From: Microbacterium sp. Marseille-Q6965 | GTDB lineage: Bacteria; Actinomycetota; Actinomycetes; Actinomycetales; Microbacteriaceae | Direction: 5' to 3' | DNA: 64,000 nucleotides | NCBI RefSeq assembly: GCF_946151065.1 | Contig: NZ_CAMGZA010000001.1 | Coordinates: 930,001 to 994,000, forward strand | In this document: positions 26,409 through 35,153 of the stretch, in pieces | Layout of the letters: every line of letters begins with the position of its first letter | Numbering within the stretch: the stretch's first letter is position 1 | Notes under the pieces: model-generated | What the model was told of the DNA's origin: nothing | The model's input: the letters and a program-made list of their open reading frames with translations, nothing else | The model's database searches: none | Program-made: the position numbers and the translations under genes

Positions 26409-27347
26409 ATGATCCCGACCCCGCGCCGACTGTTGGCCGCCGACGGCCTGAGCGACCGCGCGATCCGGGCGGCGGTGCGCGAAGGCGCGCTGCGTCGCAT
26501 CAGGCGGGGTTTCTGCGCCGACGCCGCCGATTGGTCGGCCGGCTACGCCGAGGCGCACGAACGCGCCTTGGCCCAGGCGGCCCATGCCGCCGCGCGGTTC
26601 GCGCCGGTCTTCTCCCACACCACGGCAGCGGCACTCCACGGTCTCCCGCTCGTCGACCACGACGCCGACCGCGCGCACGTGATGGCCAGGCAGTCGCGAT
26701 CCGGCGGGTCCAACGCGGCCGTCCTTCGCCACCGCGACCGCTGGGACGGATGCTCCGTCGAGCTCGCGGGGCTCCGGGTGACCCCGCTGGCGCGAACCGT
26801 GCTGGACGTCGCGCGCTGCACTCGCCGCACCACCGCCCTGGCGTGCGCGGACGCCGCCCTCCGCCGCGTCGGGCTCATCCCAGGGACCCGCGCGCTCGAC
26901 ATCGGCGCGGCGGAGGCGCTCCGACGCGACGCGCTCGCCCTCGCCGACGACGCCCGCGGCGCCCCGGGCATCCGCCGCGCCCGCGAGGTGATCGGGCTCG
27001 CGGATCCGCGTGCGGAGTCGCCCGGCGAGAGCGTGAGCCGGCTGCACCTGCACGATCTGGGATTCCGCGGCATCGGCGTGCAGGTGGCCGTGGCCGCGGG
27101 CGGCTCGGTGTACGTCGTCGACCTGGAGTTCGCCGGCATCCTGGGCGAGTTCGACGGCGCGGCCAAGTATCTCGACGCCGGGATGCGCGGGGCCCGGTCG
27201 GCCGAGCAGGTCGTGTGGGATGAGAAGCGCCGCGAGGACCGCGTCCGCGCCGCGACGGGCAAGCGGATGCTGCGCTGGGGATGGCCGGAGATCGCCACCC
27301 GCGAGCGCTTCCGCCGCTTCCTGCTCGAACACGGCATCCGTCCGTGA
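26409..27347 (+). CDS. AbiEi-like winged-helix protein with a C-terminal nuclease-like domain
   Basis: 312 aa. The N-terminal region (RLLAADGLSDRAIRAAVREG, then LRRIRRGFCAD) looks like the AbiEi antitoxin winged helix found in type IV toxin-antitoxin antitoxins, followed by an all-helical linker. The C-terminal part contains VVDLEFAGILGEFDGAAKY and MLRWGWPEI, matching the DUF559/Vsr-like PD-(D/E)xK nuclease pattern (acidic residues then Lys about 244-253). Such fusions are common in actinobacteria and uncharacterised. No toxin partner is adjacent. ATG at 26409 follows CATGCT by seven bases. It is bracketed by related repeats on both sides. Confidence 0.8.
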   Translation: MIPTPRRLLAADGLSDRAIRAAVREGALRRIRRGFCADAADWSAGYAEAHERALAQAAHAAARFAPVFSHTTAAALHGLPLVDHDADRAHVMARQSRSGGSNAAVLRHRDRWDGCSVELAGLRVTPLARTVLDVARCTRRTTALACADAALRRVGLIPGTRALDIGAAEALRRDALALADDARGAPGIRRAREVIGLADPRAESPGESVSRLHLHDLGFRGIGVQVAVAAGGSVYVVDLEFAGILGEFDGAAKYLDAGMRGARSAEQVVWDEKRREDRVRAATGKRMLRWGWPEIATRERFRRFLLEHGIRP

Positions 27348-27350
27348 CGG

Positions 27351-27424
27351 CGCGCGGCAACCTTGTTGCCCGCCGGCAAGCGGTTTTCGCTGCCGCCCGA
27401 CGGGAACGTTGCCGCGGGCGGCGG
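27351..27424. repeat. Third copy of the GGCAAC/GGCAAGC/CGCTGCCGC repeat
   Basis: This copy contains CGCGCGGCAACC, GGCAAGCGGTTTTCGCTGCC and GGGAACGTTGCCGCGGGCGG in the same order as the block at 26236-26355. It begins four bases after the stop of the AbiEi-like gene and ends at the stop of ung (27426). The end is again an inverted copy of the start, so the unit could fold into a hairpin and may also terminate transcription of both convergent genes. Confidence 0.65.
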
Positions 27425-27425
27425 T

Positions 27426-28124
27426 CTAGTTCACGCGCCAGTCGACGGGACCCGCGCCCTGGGCGCGCAGCAGCTCGTCGACGCGCGAGAAGGGGCGGGA
27501 TCCGAAGAAGCCGCGGCTGGCCGACAGCGGCGACGGGTGCGCCGACTCCACGCGCGGGACGTCTCCGAGCAGCGGCGCGAGCGAGCGGGCCTGGTTGCCC
27601 CACAGCACCGCGACCAGCGGGCCGCCGCGGGCCGCGAGGGTGCGGATCGCGTGCTCGGTCACGCGCTCCCAGCCCCACCCCTGGTGGGAGGCGGGCGCGC
27701 CCGGACGCACCGTGAGCACGCGGTTGAGCAGCATCACGCCCTGGTCGGCCCAGGACGACAGGTCGCCGTGCGGGGCGGGCGGGATGCCCAGGTCGTCCTC
27801 GAGCTCGCGGTAGATGTTCGCGAGACTGCGCGGGAGCGGCCTCACGTGACGCTCGACCGCGAACGACAGGCCGATCGGATGACCGGGGGTGGGATAGGGA
27901 TCCTGGCCGACGACGAGCACGCGCACGTCCGCGAGCGGGCGCTGGAAGGCGCGCAGCACGCGCTCCCCCGCCGGCAGGTACGGCCGCCCCGCTGCGGCCT
28001 CCGCACGCAGGCGGTCGCCGAGAGCGGCGATGTCGCCGCCGACCGGCGAGAGTGCGTCGGCCCAGCCGCTGTCGATCAGGCCCGCCTCCGCCAGCTGCGG
28101 CAGGGTCATCCCCGGCATGTTCAC
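27426..28124 (-). CDS. ung: Uracil-DNA glycosylase (family 1)
   Basis: 232 aa base-excision repair enzyme that removes uracil from DNA. The water-activating motif [10 protein letters not shown] is at about 73-82 (Asp75), the uracil-binding [11 protein letters not shown] follows, and the DNA-intercalation motif [11 protein letters not shown] starts at His196. The length is usual for family 1. GTG at 28124 overlaps the phosphoribosyltransferase stop (GTGA at 28121-28124). Internal ATGs at 28118 and 28109 are alternatives, but the overlap fits this genome's style. It is the last gene of a three-gene coupled operon. Confidence 0.95.
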   Translation of the reverse strand: MNMPGMTLPQLAEAGLIDSGWADALSPVGGDIAALGDRLRAEAAAGRPYLPAGERVLRAFQRPLADVRVLVVGQDPYPTPGHPIGLSFAVERHVRPLPRSLANIYRELEDDLGIPPAPHGDLSSWADQGVMLLNRVLTVRPGAPASHQGWGWERVTEHAIRTLAARGGPLVAVLWGNQARSLAPLLGDVPRVESAHPSPLSASRGFFGSRPFSRVDELLRAQGAGPVDWRVN

Positions 28125-28621
28125 GCCGTCGGGGCGAGGCCGGCGTCCTCCTCGATCACGGAGCCCGAGACCGACCAGGGGAAGTCGATCCAGAGGTCCG
28201 TGTCGCGCCACGCGTAGTCGGGCTGGATGATGGTGGACGGCTTCGTGTAGATCGTCGCCGAACGCACGACGGCCCCCTTCTCCGCCAGCAGGTCCACCGC
28301 CATGCGGAGCGTGCGCCCCGAGTCGGCGACGTCGTCGACGAGCAGCACGCGGCGACCGTCGAGGTAGTCCATGTCGAGCTCCGGGGGCAGCACCTCCGGC
28401 GCGTCGCGCACCGTGCCGATGCCCGTGTAGAACTCCATGTTGATCGCGCCGCAGTTCTTCACGCCGAGACCGTATGCCAGAGCGCCGGCGGGTAACAGGC
28501 CGCCCCGCGCGATCGCCACCACCACCTCGGGGAGGAAGCCGTCGGCCACGATGCGGCGCGACAGCTCGCGCGTGGCGTCGCCGAAGCCCTGCCAGGTGAG
28601 CGTCTCGCGCTGCGCCGTCAT
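28121..28621 (-). CDS. Phosphoribosyltransferase
   Basis: 166 aa type I phosphoribosyltransferase. The PRPP-binding loop [14 protein letters not shown] lies at about 92-105 and an upstream [20 protein letters not shown] forms the PP loop. It is most like the hypoxanthine/xanthine-type (GPT) group, so a purine base salvage role is plausible, and a nucleobase theme with ung is attractive but unproven. Start and stop overlap both neighbours (ATGA and GTGA), so the SDR, this gene and ung are co-translated. Confidence 0.88.
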   Translation of the reverse strand: MTAQRETLTWQGFGDATRELSRRIVADGFLPEVVVAIARGGLLPAGALAYGLGVKNCGAINMEFYTGIGTVRDAPEVLPPELDMDYLDGRRVLLVDDVADSGRTLRMAVDLLAEKGAVVRSATIYTKPSTIIQPDYAWRDTDLWIDFPWSVSGSVIEEDAGLAPTA

Positions 28622-29403
28622 GCGCGCGACCCCCGCCGCGGCGCGAGCGGACCGCGGTGCAGCATGTGCTGCGCCGCCTGCGCGACCGGACGCATCGTCA
28701 CGAGGTCGAGGTTGACGTGGCCGGGGGCTCCGAGGGCGTAGGCGATGACGTCGGCGACGTCCTCGGCTCGCAGCGGACCGTCCACGTCGGCGTACAGCGC
28801 CTCCACGGCGCCCGGATCGCCGGTGCGATTGAGGGTGAACTCCTCGGTGTGCACCATGCCGGGGGCGATCTCGACCACCCGCAGTGGCTCGCCGTTCAGC
28901 TCCTGCCGCAGCGCGTGCACGAGCATGCTCTCAGCGGCCTTGGCGGCGTTGTAGCCGCCGCCGCCCGGGTACGCCGCCTGCGCGGCGGTGGAGGTCACGA
29001 ACAACAGGTCGGCGTGCGTGGCGCCGTCCGCGGCGGTGCGGCGCAGCTGCGGCAGCAGCGCCTGCACGAGTCGCTGCGCCGAGAGGGCGTTCACCTCGTA
29101 CATCCACAGCCAGTCGGCGGCCGCACCGTCCTCCACACGGTCGGTGCCCTTCGCCCCTCCGGCGACGTGCGCGATCGCGTGGAGGGGGCCCGTCGCCAGG
29201 TGCGCCGCGAGAGCGTCGACGTCGGCCTGCGACGTCAGATCGGCGGCGAACGGCTCCGCCCCGGTCTCGGCGGCGAGCGCGTCGAGGCGGTCGGCCCGTC
29301 GCGCGACGGCGACGACGTCCCATCCGTCGCGGCGCAGCGCCCTCACGGTCGCCGCGCCGATCCCCGAGCTCGCCCCGGTCACGACCGCGCGTCTGTTCGC
29401 CAT
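28618..29403 (-). CDS. Short-chain dehydrogenase/reductase
   Basis: 261 aa classical SDR. Cofactor loop TGASSGIG at 9-16, catalytic Ser138, Tyr151 and Lys155 (STAAQ... YNAAK), and the PG motif in [12 protein letters not shown]34-type basic residues after the second strand (VARRADRL) suggest an NADP(H) preference. Related to YdfG-type serine/3-hydroxy acid dehydrogenases. The ATG at 29403 follows TACCGT by six bases, a leaderless start. First gene of the operon with the phosphoribosyltransferase and ung; divergent from metY. Confidence 0.9.
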   Translation of the reverse strand: MANRRAVVTGASSGIGAATVRALRRDGWDVVAVARRADRLDALAAETGAEPFAADLTSQADVDALAAHLATGPLHAIAHVAGGAKGTDRVEDGAAADWLWMYEVNALSAQRLVQALLPQLRRTAADGATHADLLFVTSTAAQAAYPGGGGYNAAKAAESMLVHALRQELNGEPLRVVEIAPGMVHTEEFTLNRTGDPGAVEALYADVDGPLRAEDVADVIAYALGAPGHVNLDLVTMRPVAQAAQHMLHRGPLAPRRGSRA

Positions 29404-29537
29404 GACTCCACGGTATCGCGGCGCGGGACGGGGATTGTGACGTCGCGTTTCCCGCCCGTTGCCGCCCGCTCGCCGACACCGTAGCGTCGCCTGTGCGACC
29501 GGAGGAAGGCCGCGCACGAGAGATACGAGGACGCATC

Positions 29538-30854
29538 ATGAGCGAGAACTGGCGCTTCGAGACCAAGCAGATCCACGCCGGCGCGCAGCCCGACCCGACG
29601 ACCGGGGCGCGCGCGACGCCGCTGTACCAGACCACGGCGTACGTGTTCCGGGACGCCGACCACGCGGCGAACCTGTTCGCCCTCGCCGAGACCGGCAACA
29701 TCTACACGCGCATCATGAACCCGACGCAGGACGTCGCCGAGCAGCGCATCGCGGCGCTGGAGGGCGGCACGGGCGCGCTGCTGGTGGCCAGCGGTCAGGC
29801 GGCCGAGACCTTCGCCGTGCTGAACATCGCACAGGCGGGCGACCACATCGTCGCATCGAGCGCCATCTACGGCGGCACGTACAACCTCTTCAAGTACACG
29901 CTGGCCAAGCTCGGCATCGAGACGACCTTCGTCGAGAACCAGGACGATCCCGAGGCGTGGCGCGCCGCGGTGCGACCCCACACGAAGCTCTTCTTCGCCG
30001 AGACGGTGGGCAACCCGCAGGCGAACGTGCTCGACATCCAAGCCGTCGCCGACATCGCCCACGAGAACGGGCTGCCGCTGATCGTCGACAACACGATCGC
30101 CACCCCGTACCTCATCCGCCCGTTCGAGCACGGCGCCGACATCGTCGTGCACTCGGCGACGAAGTTCCTCGCCGGCCACGGCACCGTGATCGCGGGTGCC
30201 ATCGTCGACGGCGGACGATTCCCGTGGTCGCAGCACGCCGACCGTTTCCCCGGCCTCACCGAGCCCGACCCCTCGTACCACGGTGTCAGCTACACGGGAG
30301 TGCTCGGCGACGGCGTCGCCTACATCACGAAGGCACGTGTGCAGCTGCTTCGCGATCTCGGAGCGGCGATCGCGCCCAACAACGCGTGGCAGCTCATCCA
30401 GGGCCTCGAGACCCTCTCGCTGCGTATCGAGCGGCACGTGCAGAACGCGCAGGCGGTCGCCGAGTGGCTGGAGGCCCGCGACGATGTCGCCTCGGTCAGC
30501 TACTCGGGGCTGCCCAGCTCGCCCTGGTACGAGGCGGCCAACCGCTACGCGCCCCACGGCGTGGGCGCCGTGCTGTCGTTCGAGCTGAAGGGCGGCGTCG
30601 ACGCCGGCCGCGCGTTCGTGAACTCGCTGAAGCTCTTCAGCCACCTCGCCAACATCGGCGACGTGCGCTCGCTCGTCATCCACCCGGCGTCGACGACGCA
30701 CTCGCAGCTGACCCCCGAGCAGCAGCTCACCGCCGGTGTCACGCCCGGCCTCGTGCGGCTCTCGGTGGGCCTGGAGAACGTCGACGACCTCACGGCCGAC
30801 CTCGCCCAGGCGCTCGAGGCGGCGCGCGCCGGCGCCCTCGCCGCGCGCGCCTGA
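29538..30854 (+). CDS. metY: O-acetylhomoserine aminocarboxypropyltransferase/sulfhydrylase
   Basis: 438 aa PLP enzyme of the Cys/Met metabolism family. It makes homocysteine from O-acetylhomoserine and sulfide in direct sulfhydrylation. The PLP lysine is Lys209 in [32 protein letters not shown] at about 56-75 and the C-terminal [20 protein letters not shown] (Met-type) are diagnostic, and the length of over 420 residues separates MetY from MetB. ATG at 29538; GAGGACG lies upstream. metX, which makes its substrate, follows 156 bases later. Confidence 0.95.
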   Translation: MSENWRFETKQIHAGAQPDPTTGARATPLYQTTAYVFRDADHAANLFALAETGNIYTRIMNPTQDVAEQRIAALEGGTGALLVASGQAAETFAVLNIAQAGDHIVASSAIYGGTYNLFKYTLAKLGIETTFVENQDDPEAWRAAVRPHTKLFFAETVGNPQANVLDIQAVADIAHENGLPLIVDNTIATPYLIRPFEHGADIVVHSATKFLAGHGTVIAGAIVDGGRFPWSQHADRFPGLTEPDPSYHGVSYTGVLGDGVAYITKARVQLLRDLGAAIAPNNAWQLIQGLETLSLRIERHVQNAQAVAEWLEARDDVASVSYSGLPSSPWYEAANRYAPHGVGAVLSFELKGGVDAGRAFVNSLKLFSHLANIGDVRSLVIHPASTTHSQLTPEQQLTAGVTPGLVRLSVGLENVDDLTADLAQALEAARAGALAARA

Positions 30855-30868
30855 CGCCGCCACGAGAC

Positions 30869-30948
30869 GAGACGCCCGAGCCGAGGCGTCGCCCGCGGTC
30901 CGTTCAGGATGCGGGGGACCCACCTCGGCTCGGGCGGTTCGCCGTCTC
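30869..30948 (+). promoter_or_regulatory. Long stem-loop between metY and metX
   Basis: GCCCGAGCCGAGG at 30874-30886 pairs perfectly with CCTCGGCTCGGGC at 30923-30935 (13 bp). An outer GAGAC/GTCTC pair at 30869-30873 and 30944-30948 could extend it across a small internal loop. The 36-base loop contains further complementary blocks (CCCGC/GCGGG or GGTCC/GGACC). It starts 14 bases after metY and ends 62 bases before metX. It may be a terminator without a U-tract or a regulatory RNA structure; no known SAM riboswitch core was recognised. Confidence 0.6.
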
Positions 30949-31010
30949 GGGGCCGCACGCGTTTGTAATACTCCGGCGGCGCGACGCCCCGGCACGGCAG
31001 AATGAAGCGG

Positions 31011-32216
31011 ATGGACTGGCAGATCTCCGAGGACACCGTCCCGTCCGCGCTCATCACCGAGCAGGACGCGCGGTCGATGGTCGGCCGTCCCCCCGCGACC
31101 GGCGCGTGGCGCGAGGGCGATCCCGTCGGCGAGCGCCGCTTCGCGAGTTTCGGCGAGCTGCGCACCGAGAGCGGGCGCGCGCTGCCGTCGTTCCGCATCG
31201 CCTACGAGACGTGGGGCGAGCTGAACCCCGCGCGCGACAACGCCGTGCTCATCGCGCACGCCTTCACCGGTGACAGCCATGTGGCGGGGCCCGCCGGTCC
31301 CGGCCATCCCACCGCCGGCTGGTGGGACGACATCGTGGGACCGGGCAAGCCGATCGACACGGACCGCTGGTTCGTCGTGGCGCCGAACATGCTCGGGGGA
31401 TGCCAGGGCTCGACGGGGCCGGCCAGCGTGCATCCGGACGGGGATCCGTGGGCCTCGCGCTTCCCCTACCTGACGATCCGCGATCAGGTCGAGGCGCAGG
31501 AGGGGCTCGCCGACGCGCTCGGCGTCGAGGTGTGGGCGGCCGTGATCGGCGGCTCGATGGGCGGGATGCACGCACTGGAGTGGGCCGCGACCCTGCCCGA
31601 ACGCGTGGAGCGTCTGGCGGTGATCTCGGCACCCCCGCTGAACACCGCCGACCAGATCGCGCTGAACTCCGTGCAGCTGCAGGCGATCGAGATGGACCCG
31701 CGCTTCCGCGGCGGCGAGTACTACGACGCCCCCGACGGCGAGGGGCCGCACCGTGGCCTCGCCCTGGCGCGGCGCATGGCGCTGTTGAACTACCGCAGCC
31801 CGACCGAGCTGAATCAGCGCTTCCAGCGATCATGGCAGTCGGGCGTGAGCCCGCTCGGCCACGGCGGCCGCTTCGCCGTGGAGTCGTATCTCGACTTCCA
31901 CGGCAACCGGTTCACGCGCCGCTTCGACGCCAACAGCTATGTGCGCCTCGTCGAGGCGATGGACTCGCACGATGTGGGCCGCGAGCGTGGAGGCGTCGAG
32001 GAGGCGCTCTCGCGCGTCACCGCCCGCACGCTCGTGCTGGGGATCGACTCGGACCGCCTCTTCCCCATCGGGGGGCAGCACCGGATCGCCCGCGCCATCC
32101 CGCGCACGCTCGACGGCGATCGGGCGGTCGTGATCTCGAGCGACTTCGGCCACGACGGCTTCCTCATCGAGACGGCCGCCGTCGGGCACCACCTGCGGCG
32201 CCTCCTCGACGAGTGA
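31011..32216 (+). CDS. metX: Homoserine O-acetyltransferase
   Basis: 401 aa alpha/beta-hydrolase-fold acyltransferase that activates homoserine with acetyl-CoA. The nucleophile elbow GGSMGGMHALEW holds Ser182. GCQGSTGPAS, the catalytic Asp in GIDSDRLFP and the His in FGHDGFL are all in place. Works with MetY: acetylhomoserine in, homocysteine out. ATG at 31011 is preferred because a -10-like CAGAAT lies seven bases upstream; an in-frame ATG at 31002 would add three residues. Confidence 0.95.
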   Translation: MDWQISEDTVPSALITEQDARSMVGRPPATGAWREGDPVGERRFASFGELRTESGRALPSFRIAYETWGELNPARDNAVLIAHAFTGDSHVAGPAGPGHPTAGWWDDIVGPGKPIDTDRWFVVAPNMLGGCQGSTGPASVHPDGDPWASRFPYLTIRDQVEAQEGLADALGVEVWAAVIGGSMGGMHALEWAATLPERVERLAVISAPPLNTADQIALNSVQLQAIEMDPRFRGGEYYDAPDGEGPHRGLALARRMALLNYRSPTELNQRFQRSWQSGVSPLGHGGRFAVESYLDFHGNRFTRRFDANSYVRLVEAMDSHDVGRERGGVEEALSRVTARTLVLGIDSDRLFPIGGQHRIARAIPRTLDGDRAVVISSDFGHDGFLIETAAVGHHLRRLLDE

Positions 32217-32226
32217 GGGGCGGCGA

Positions 32227-33447
32227 TCAGGCCGCGACGCGCGCGGAACGCCGGTCGACGACGAACGAGGCCAGCGCGATCGCGGCGCCCGCACACGCCA
32301 GCACCGCCCCGGCCCACGCCGGCGCGACGTAACCCAGCCCGGCCGCGATGACGGCGCCGCCCACGGCGGCACCCACGCTGTTGCCGATGTTCAGCGCGGA
32401 GTGGTTGAGCGCCCCGGCGAGCGCCTGATGCTCGTGCGCCACGTCGAACAGGCGCAGCTGGATGGCGGGGTTGATGAGCTGGGCGATGAACCCGAAGACG
32501 AAAAGGGCCACGACGAGCGCGACGGCCCAGCTCGACAGGATCGCGACGACGACGGACGCCGCCGACATGCCGACGAGCCCCGCCACGAGCGTGCGGGTCA
32601 CGCTGATGTCGGCCAGACGCCCTCCGAAGAGATTGCCGACGACCATGCCGAGGCCGAGCGCCATGAGCGCGAACGGCACGAGCCACTCCGGCGCGCCGGC
32701 AGCCTCGGTCACGAGCGTGGCGACGTAGCTGTAGACGGCGAAGAACGCGCCGAAGCCGATCGCTCCGATCCCGATCGCGAACCACACCTGAGGGATGAGG
32801 AAGACGCGCAGCTCGTGCCGGAAGGTCCGGTTGGGGTCGCCCGCCTGCGCGGGCAGGAACCGCGCGCACATGACGAGCGCGAGCGCGAAGACGAGCGCGA
32901 CGACGACATAGGCCGCACGCCAGCCCACCGCCTGCCCGAGGAACGTCCCGGCGGGCACGCCCACCACGTTCGCCACGGTCAGGCCCGTCATCATCAGGGC
33001 GACCGCGTGGCCCCGCCGCTCGGGCCCGAGCAGCTCGCTCGCCACGAGCGCGCCCATGCCGAAGAACGCCCCGTGCGGCACCCCGGAGAGGAAGCGGGCC
33101 ACGGCCACCAGCTCGAAGGTCGGGGCGACCACGGTGAGGGCGTTGAAGAGCAGCAGCGCCGCCACCAACGCGAGCACCACGCGGCGGCGCGGGAAGCGCG
33201 AGGCGAAGCCGGCGATCGTCGGCGCGCCGATCACCACGCCCAGGGCGTAGAGGCTGATGAGCAGGCCGGCGCGCGCGATGGCGTCCTCCGTGCGCGTGGC
33301 GTAGAGCGCCGGAAGCAGGTCGTCCGCGATGCCGGGCAACAGGCCCATCGAGACGAACTCGGTCATGCCGATGCCGAAGGCGCCGATGGCGAGCGAGAGG
33401 AGCGCCAACGTCGCCGCACCCCTCGACACGGGGGTCGAGGAGGTCAC
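32227..33447 (-). CDS. MFS transporter (AraJ/DHA1-type efflux)
   Basis: 406 aa, twelve predicted helices. The N-terminus GAFGIGMTEFVSMGLLPGIA is the hallmark of the sugar-efflux/arabinose-efflux permease group, and RFLSGVPHGAFFGMGALVA is the conserved fourth-helix region. Proton-driven export of a drug or metabolite is likely; substrate unknown. Two tandem GTG codons are possible starts. The one at 33447 is six bases after TAGACT and fits leaderless initiation better than 33450. It converges on metX with about ten bases between stops. Confidence 0.9.
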   Translation of the reverse strand: MTSSTPVSRGAATLALLSLAIGAFGIGMTEFVSMGLLPGIADDLLPALYATRTEDAIARAGLLISLYALGVVIGAPTIAGFASRFPRRRVVLALVAALLLFNALTVVAPTFELVAVARFLSGVPHGAFFGMGALVASELLGPERRGHAVALMMTGLTVANVVGVPAGTFLGQAVGWRAAYVVVALVFALALVMCARFLPAQAGDPNRTFRHELRVFLIPQVWFAIGIGAIGFGAFFAVYSYVATLVTEAAGAPEWLVPFALMALGLGMVVGNLFGGRLADISVTRTLVAGLVGMSAASVVVAILSSWAVALVVALFVFGFIAQLINPAIQLRLFDVAHEHQALAGALNHSALNIGNSVGAAVGGAVIAAGLGYVAPAWAGAVLACAGAAIALASFVVDRRSARVAA

Positions 33448-33482
33448 CACACGAGTCTAGGGCCGCGTCTCGCGACCCGCGC

Positions 33483-33803
33483 TCACTCCTGGCCGAGGGC
33501 GCGCTCGAGGCGCTCGATCTTGCCGTCGATCTCGCTCGTGCGACCCGGGCGGATGTCGGCCTTGAGGACGAGCGACACGCGGGACCCGAACGGCATGACG
33601 GCCTCGGTGGCTCGGCGCACGACGTCCATCACCTCGTCCCACTCCCCCTCCACCTCGGTGAACATCGAGGTGGTGCGGTGCGGCAGGCCCGATTCGCGCA
33701 CGACGCGGACGGCGGCGGCGACGGCGTCGTGCACGGAGCCGTCCGGGTTCGCGGGGGCGCCGGCGGGCGCGCCGCTCGGGGCGACGGAGAACGCGATGAG
33801 CAT
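33483..33803 (-). CDS. Thiamine-binding protein (MTH1187/YkoF family)
   Basis: 106 aa, ferredoxin-like fold of the DUF77/MTH1187 family. It begins MLIAFSVAPSG, continues with SGLPHRTTSMFTEVEGEWDEV and ends SLVLKADIRPGR, all typical. Family members bind thiamine or its precursors as homotetramers and are thought to act in the cytoplasm as carriers. The start follows TAGCCT by six bases (leaderless). It lies upstream of the MFS gene on the same strand with a short gap. Confidence 0.88.
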   Translation of the reverse strand: MLIAFSVAPSGAPAGAPANPDGSVHDAVAAAVRVVRESGLPHRTTSMFTEVEGEWDEVMDVVRRATEAVMPFGSRVSLVLKADIRPGRTSEIDGKIERLERALGQE

Positions 33804-33866
33804 GCTCCGAGGCTATGGCTCGGACGGCGCGCGATCCAGCCCGGGCGTGACAGCCCTCCCCGCGCG

Positions 33867-33884
33867 GCGCGCCGGCCGGCGCGC
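33867..33884 (-). terminator. Terminator after the glycosyltransferase operon
   Basis: GCGCGCCGGCCGGCGCGC is an exact 18-base palindrome directly downstream of the glycosyltransferase stop at 33885. It can form a hairpin with a small loop and probably ends the nnrD-glycosyltransferase transcript. Confidence 0.55.
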
Positions 33885-35153
33885 TCAGGCCCGCTCGGCG
33901 CGGGTGTCGGAGGCGGCGAGCGCGCGCGCGTGTGCCGACGGGACCCGCACGAGACGCACGACGCTCCACGCCAGCAGTGCCACGAGGGCGAGGTTGCGCG
34001 CCGTCAACAGGGCCGCGCCGAGCGGCTCGGCACGCAGGAGCGACCAGTACGCGATCGGGTAGACGAGCTGGGTCAGACCCGCGCACACCAGCGCGAGGCC
34101 CGCCAGCGGCCACGCGCGTCGCCGGTCCCACACGAGCCACAGCACGAGCGGCGCGATGAGCCACGCGTGGAACTGCGGGGAGCCCACGCGGTTGGCGACG
34201 ATGAGGGCGAGCACGAGGGCGAGCGCGGCCGGCGGCAGCACCCGGGAGACCGCGGCGCCGCGCGAGGTCTTCGCGGCCGCGAGGGCGGCGATCGCGATGG
34301 CGGCGAGCGCGAGGGCCGGGGTCGTCGCCGCGGCGACCACGTCGGCGCCCGGGCCCGCCACCTGGAAGGTGAGAATCGCCCGGTCGTAGAAGAGGAACCA
34401 GCCCTCCCGGCCGGCCACGGCACCCCACACGAACGGCGTGGCGGCCGGCGCCTCGATCTGCAGGCCGCGCCCCTGCTGCGTCGCGACGAAGCCCAGCAGG
34501 TGCGGCAGCCCCCCGGCGAGGGCCACGACCCCGATCACCACGGCGCTGAGCACGGCCGCCCCGACCGCGAGGCCGGTGGCGCGGGCACGAGCCGGGCCCC
34601 AGAGCGCGGCGACGGACACGGCCAGCAGCGCCGCCGGCCACACCTTGATCCAGGTCGCGGCCGCCAGAAGCGCGCCGGCGACCGCGGGCCGGCCGGCGAG
34701 CCACAGCACCCCGGCCACCCCGAGCGGCGCGGTGACGGCGTCGAGCCGGTACATGCCGACGGGACCGAGCGCCAGGGCGAACGCCAGCCAGAACCACGCG
34801 GCCGCCACGCGCCCGCGCGAGCGGCCGCCGCCCACGAGCAGCGCGAACGCGAGCGCATCGCATGCCGTGACGAGAAGGGCCCATCCCACCTCGTAGGGGC
34901 CGAGGAAACCCAGCGCCTGGGTGGCCAGCATCGGCGCAAGCGCGAGGATGGGGTACACCCACGGCTCCGTGACGCCCACGATCCGGTCGCCCTGGAGCGC
35001 CGCTTCCGACCACGGCTCGTAGACGAGGTGGACATCGCCCATCGGCTGATTGGGCAGCAACCAGCCGAGCACGGCGACGACGGCGTGCACCGTGACGAAC
35101 GCCGCCCACAGCGCTGCGCGCCTGGGGCGGGCGGCGGCGAGGTCAGAGCGCAC
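33885..35153 (-). CDS. Membrane mannosyltransferase-like protein (GT87/DUF2029)
   Basis: 422 aa with about ten hydrophobic segments. An acidic motif in the first external loop (GDVHLVYEPWSEAAL, about residues 39-53) and EPWVYPILA after it match GT87 polyprenol-phosphate-mannose-dependent alpha-mannosyltransferases such as PimE/MptC-type enzymes, which build cell-envelope glycolipids. Specificity cannot be assigned. GTG at 35153 overlaps the end of the hydratase gene by 11 bases, so the two are coupled. Confidence 0.82.
   Translation of the reverse strand: MRSDLAAARPRRAALWAAFVTVHAVVAVLGWLLPNQPMGDVHLVYEPWSEAALQGDRIVGVTEPWVYPILALAPMLATQALGFLGPYEVGWALLVTACDALAFALLVGGGRSRGRVAAAWFWLAFALALGPVGMYRLDAVTAPLGVAGVLWLAGRPAVAGALLAAATWIKVWPAALLAVSVAALWGPARARATGLAVGAAVLSAVVIGVVALAGGLPHLLGFVATQQGRGLQIEAPAATPFVWGAVAGREGWFLFYDRAILTFQVAGPGADVVAAATTPALALAAIAIAALAAAKTSRGAAVSRVLPPAALALVLALIVANRVGSPQFHAWLIAPLVLWLVWDRRRAWPLAGLALVCAGLTQLVYPIAYWSLLRAEPLGAALLTARNLALVALLAWSVVRLVRVPSAHARALAASDTRAERA

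Noticed and set aside
30855..31010. Known SAM riboswitch upstream of metX
   Set aside because: No recognisable SAM-I, SAM-II or SAM-IV core; only a simple long stem-loop can be supported.
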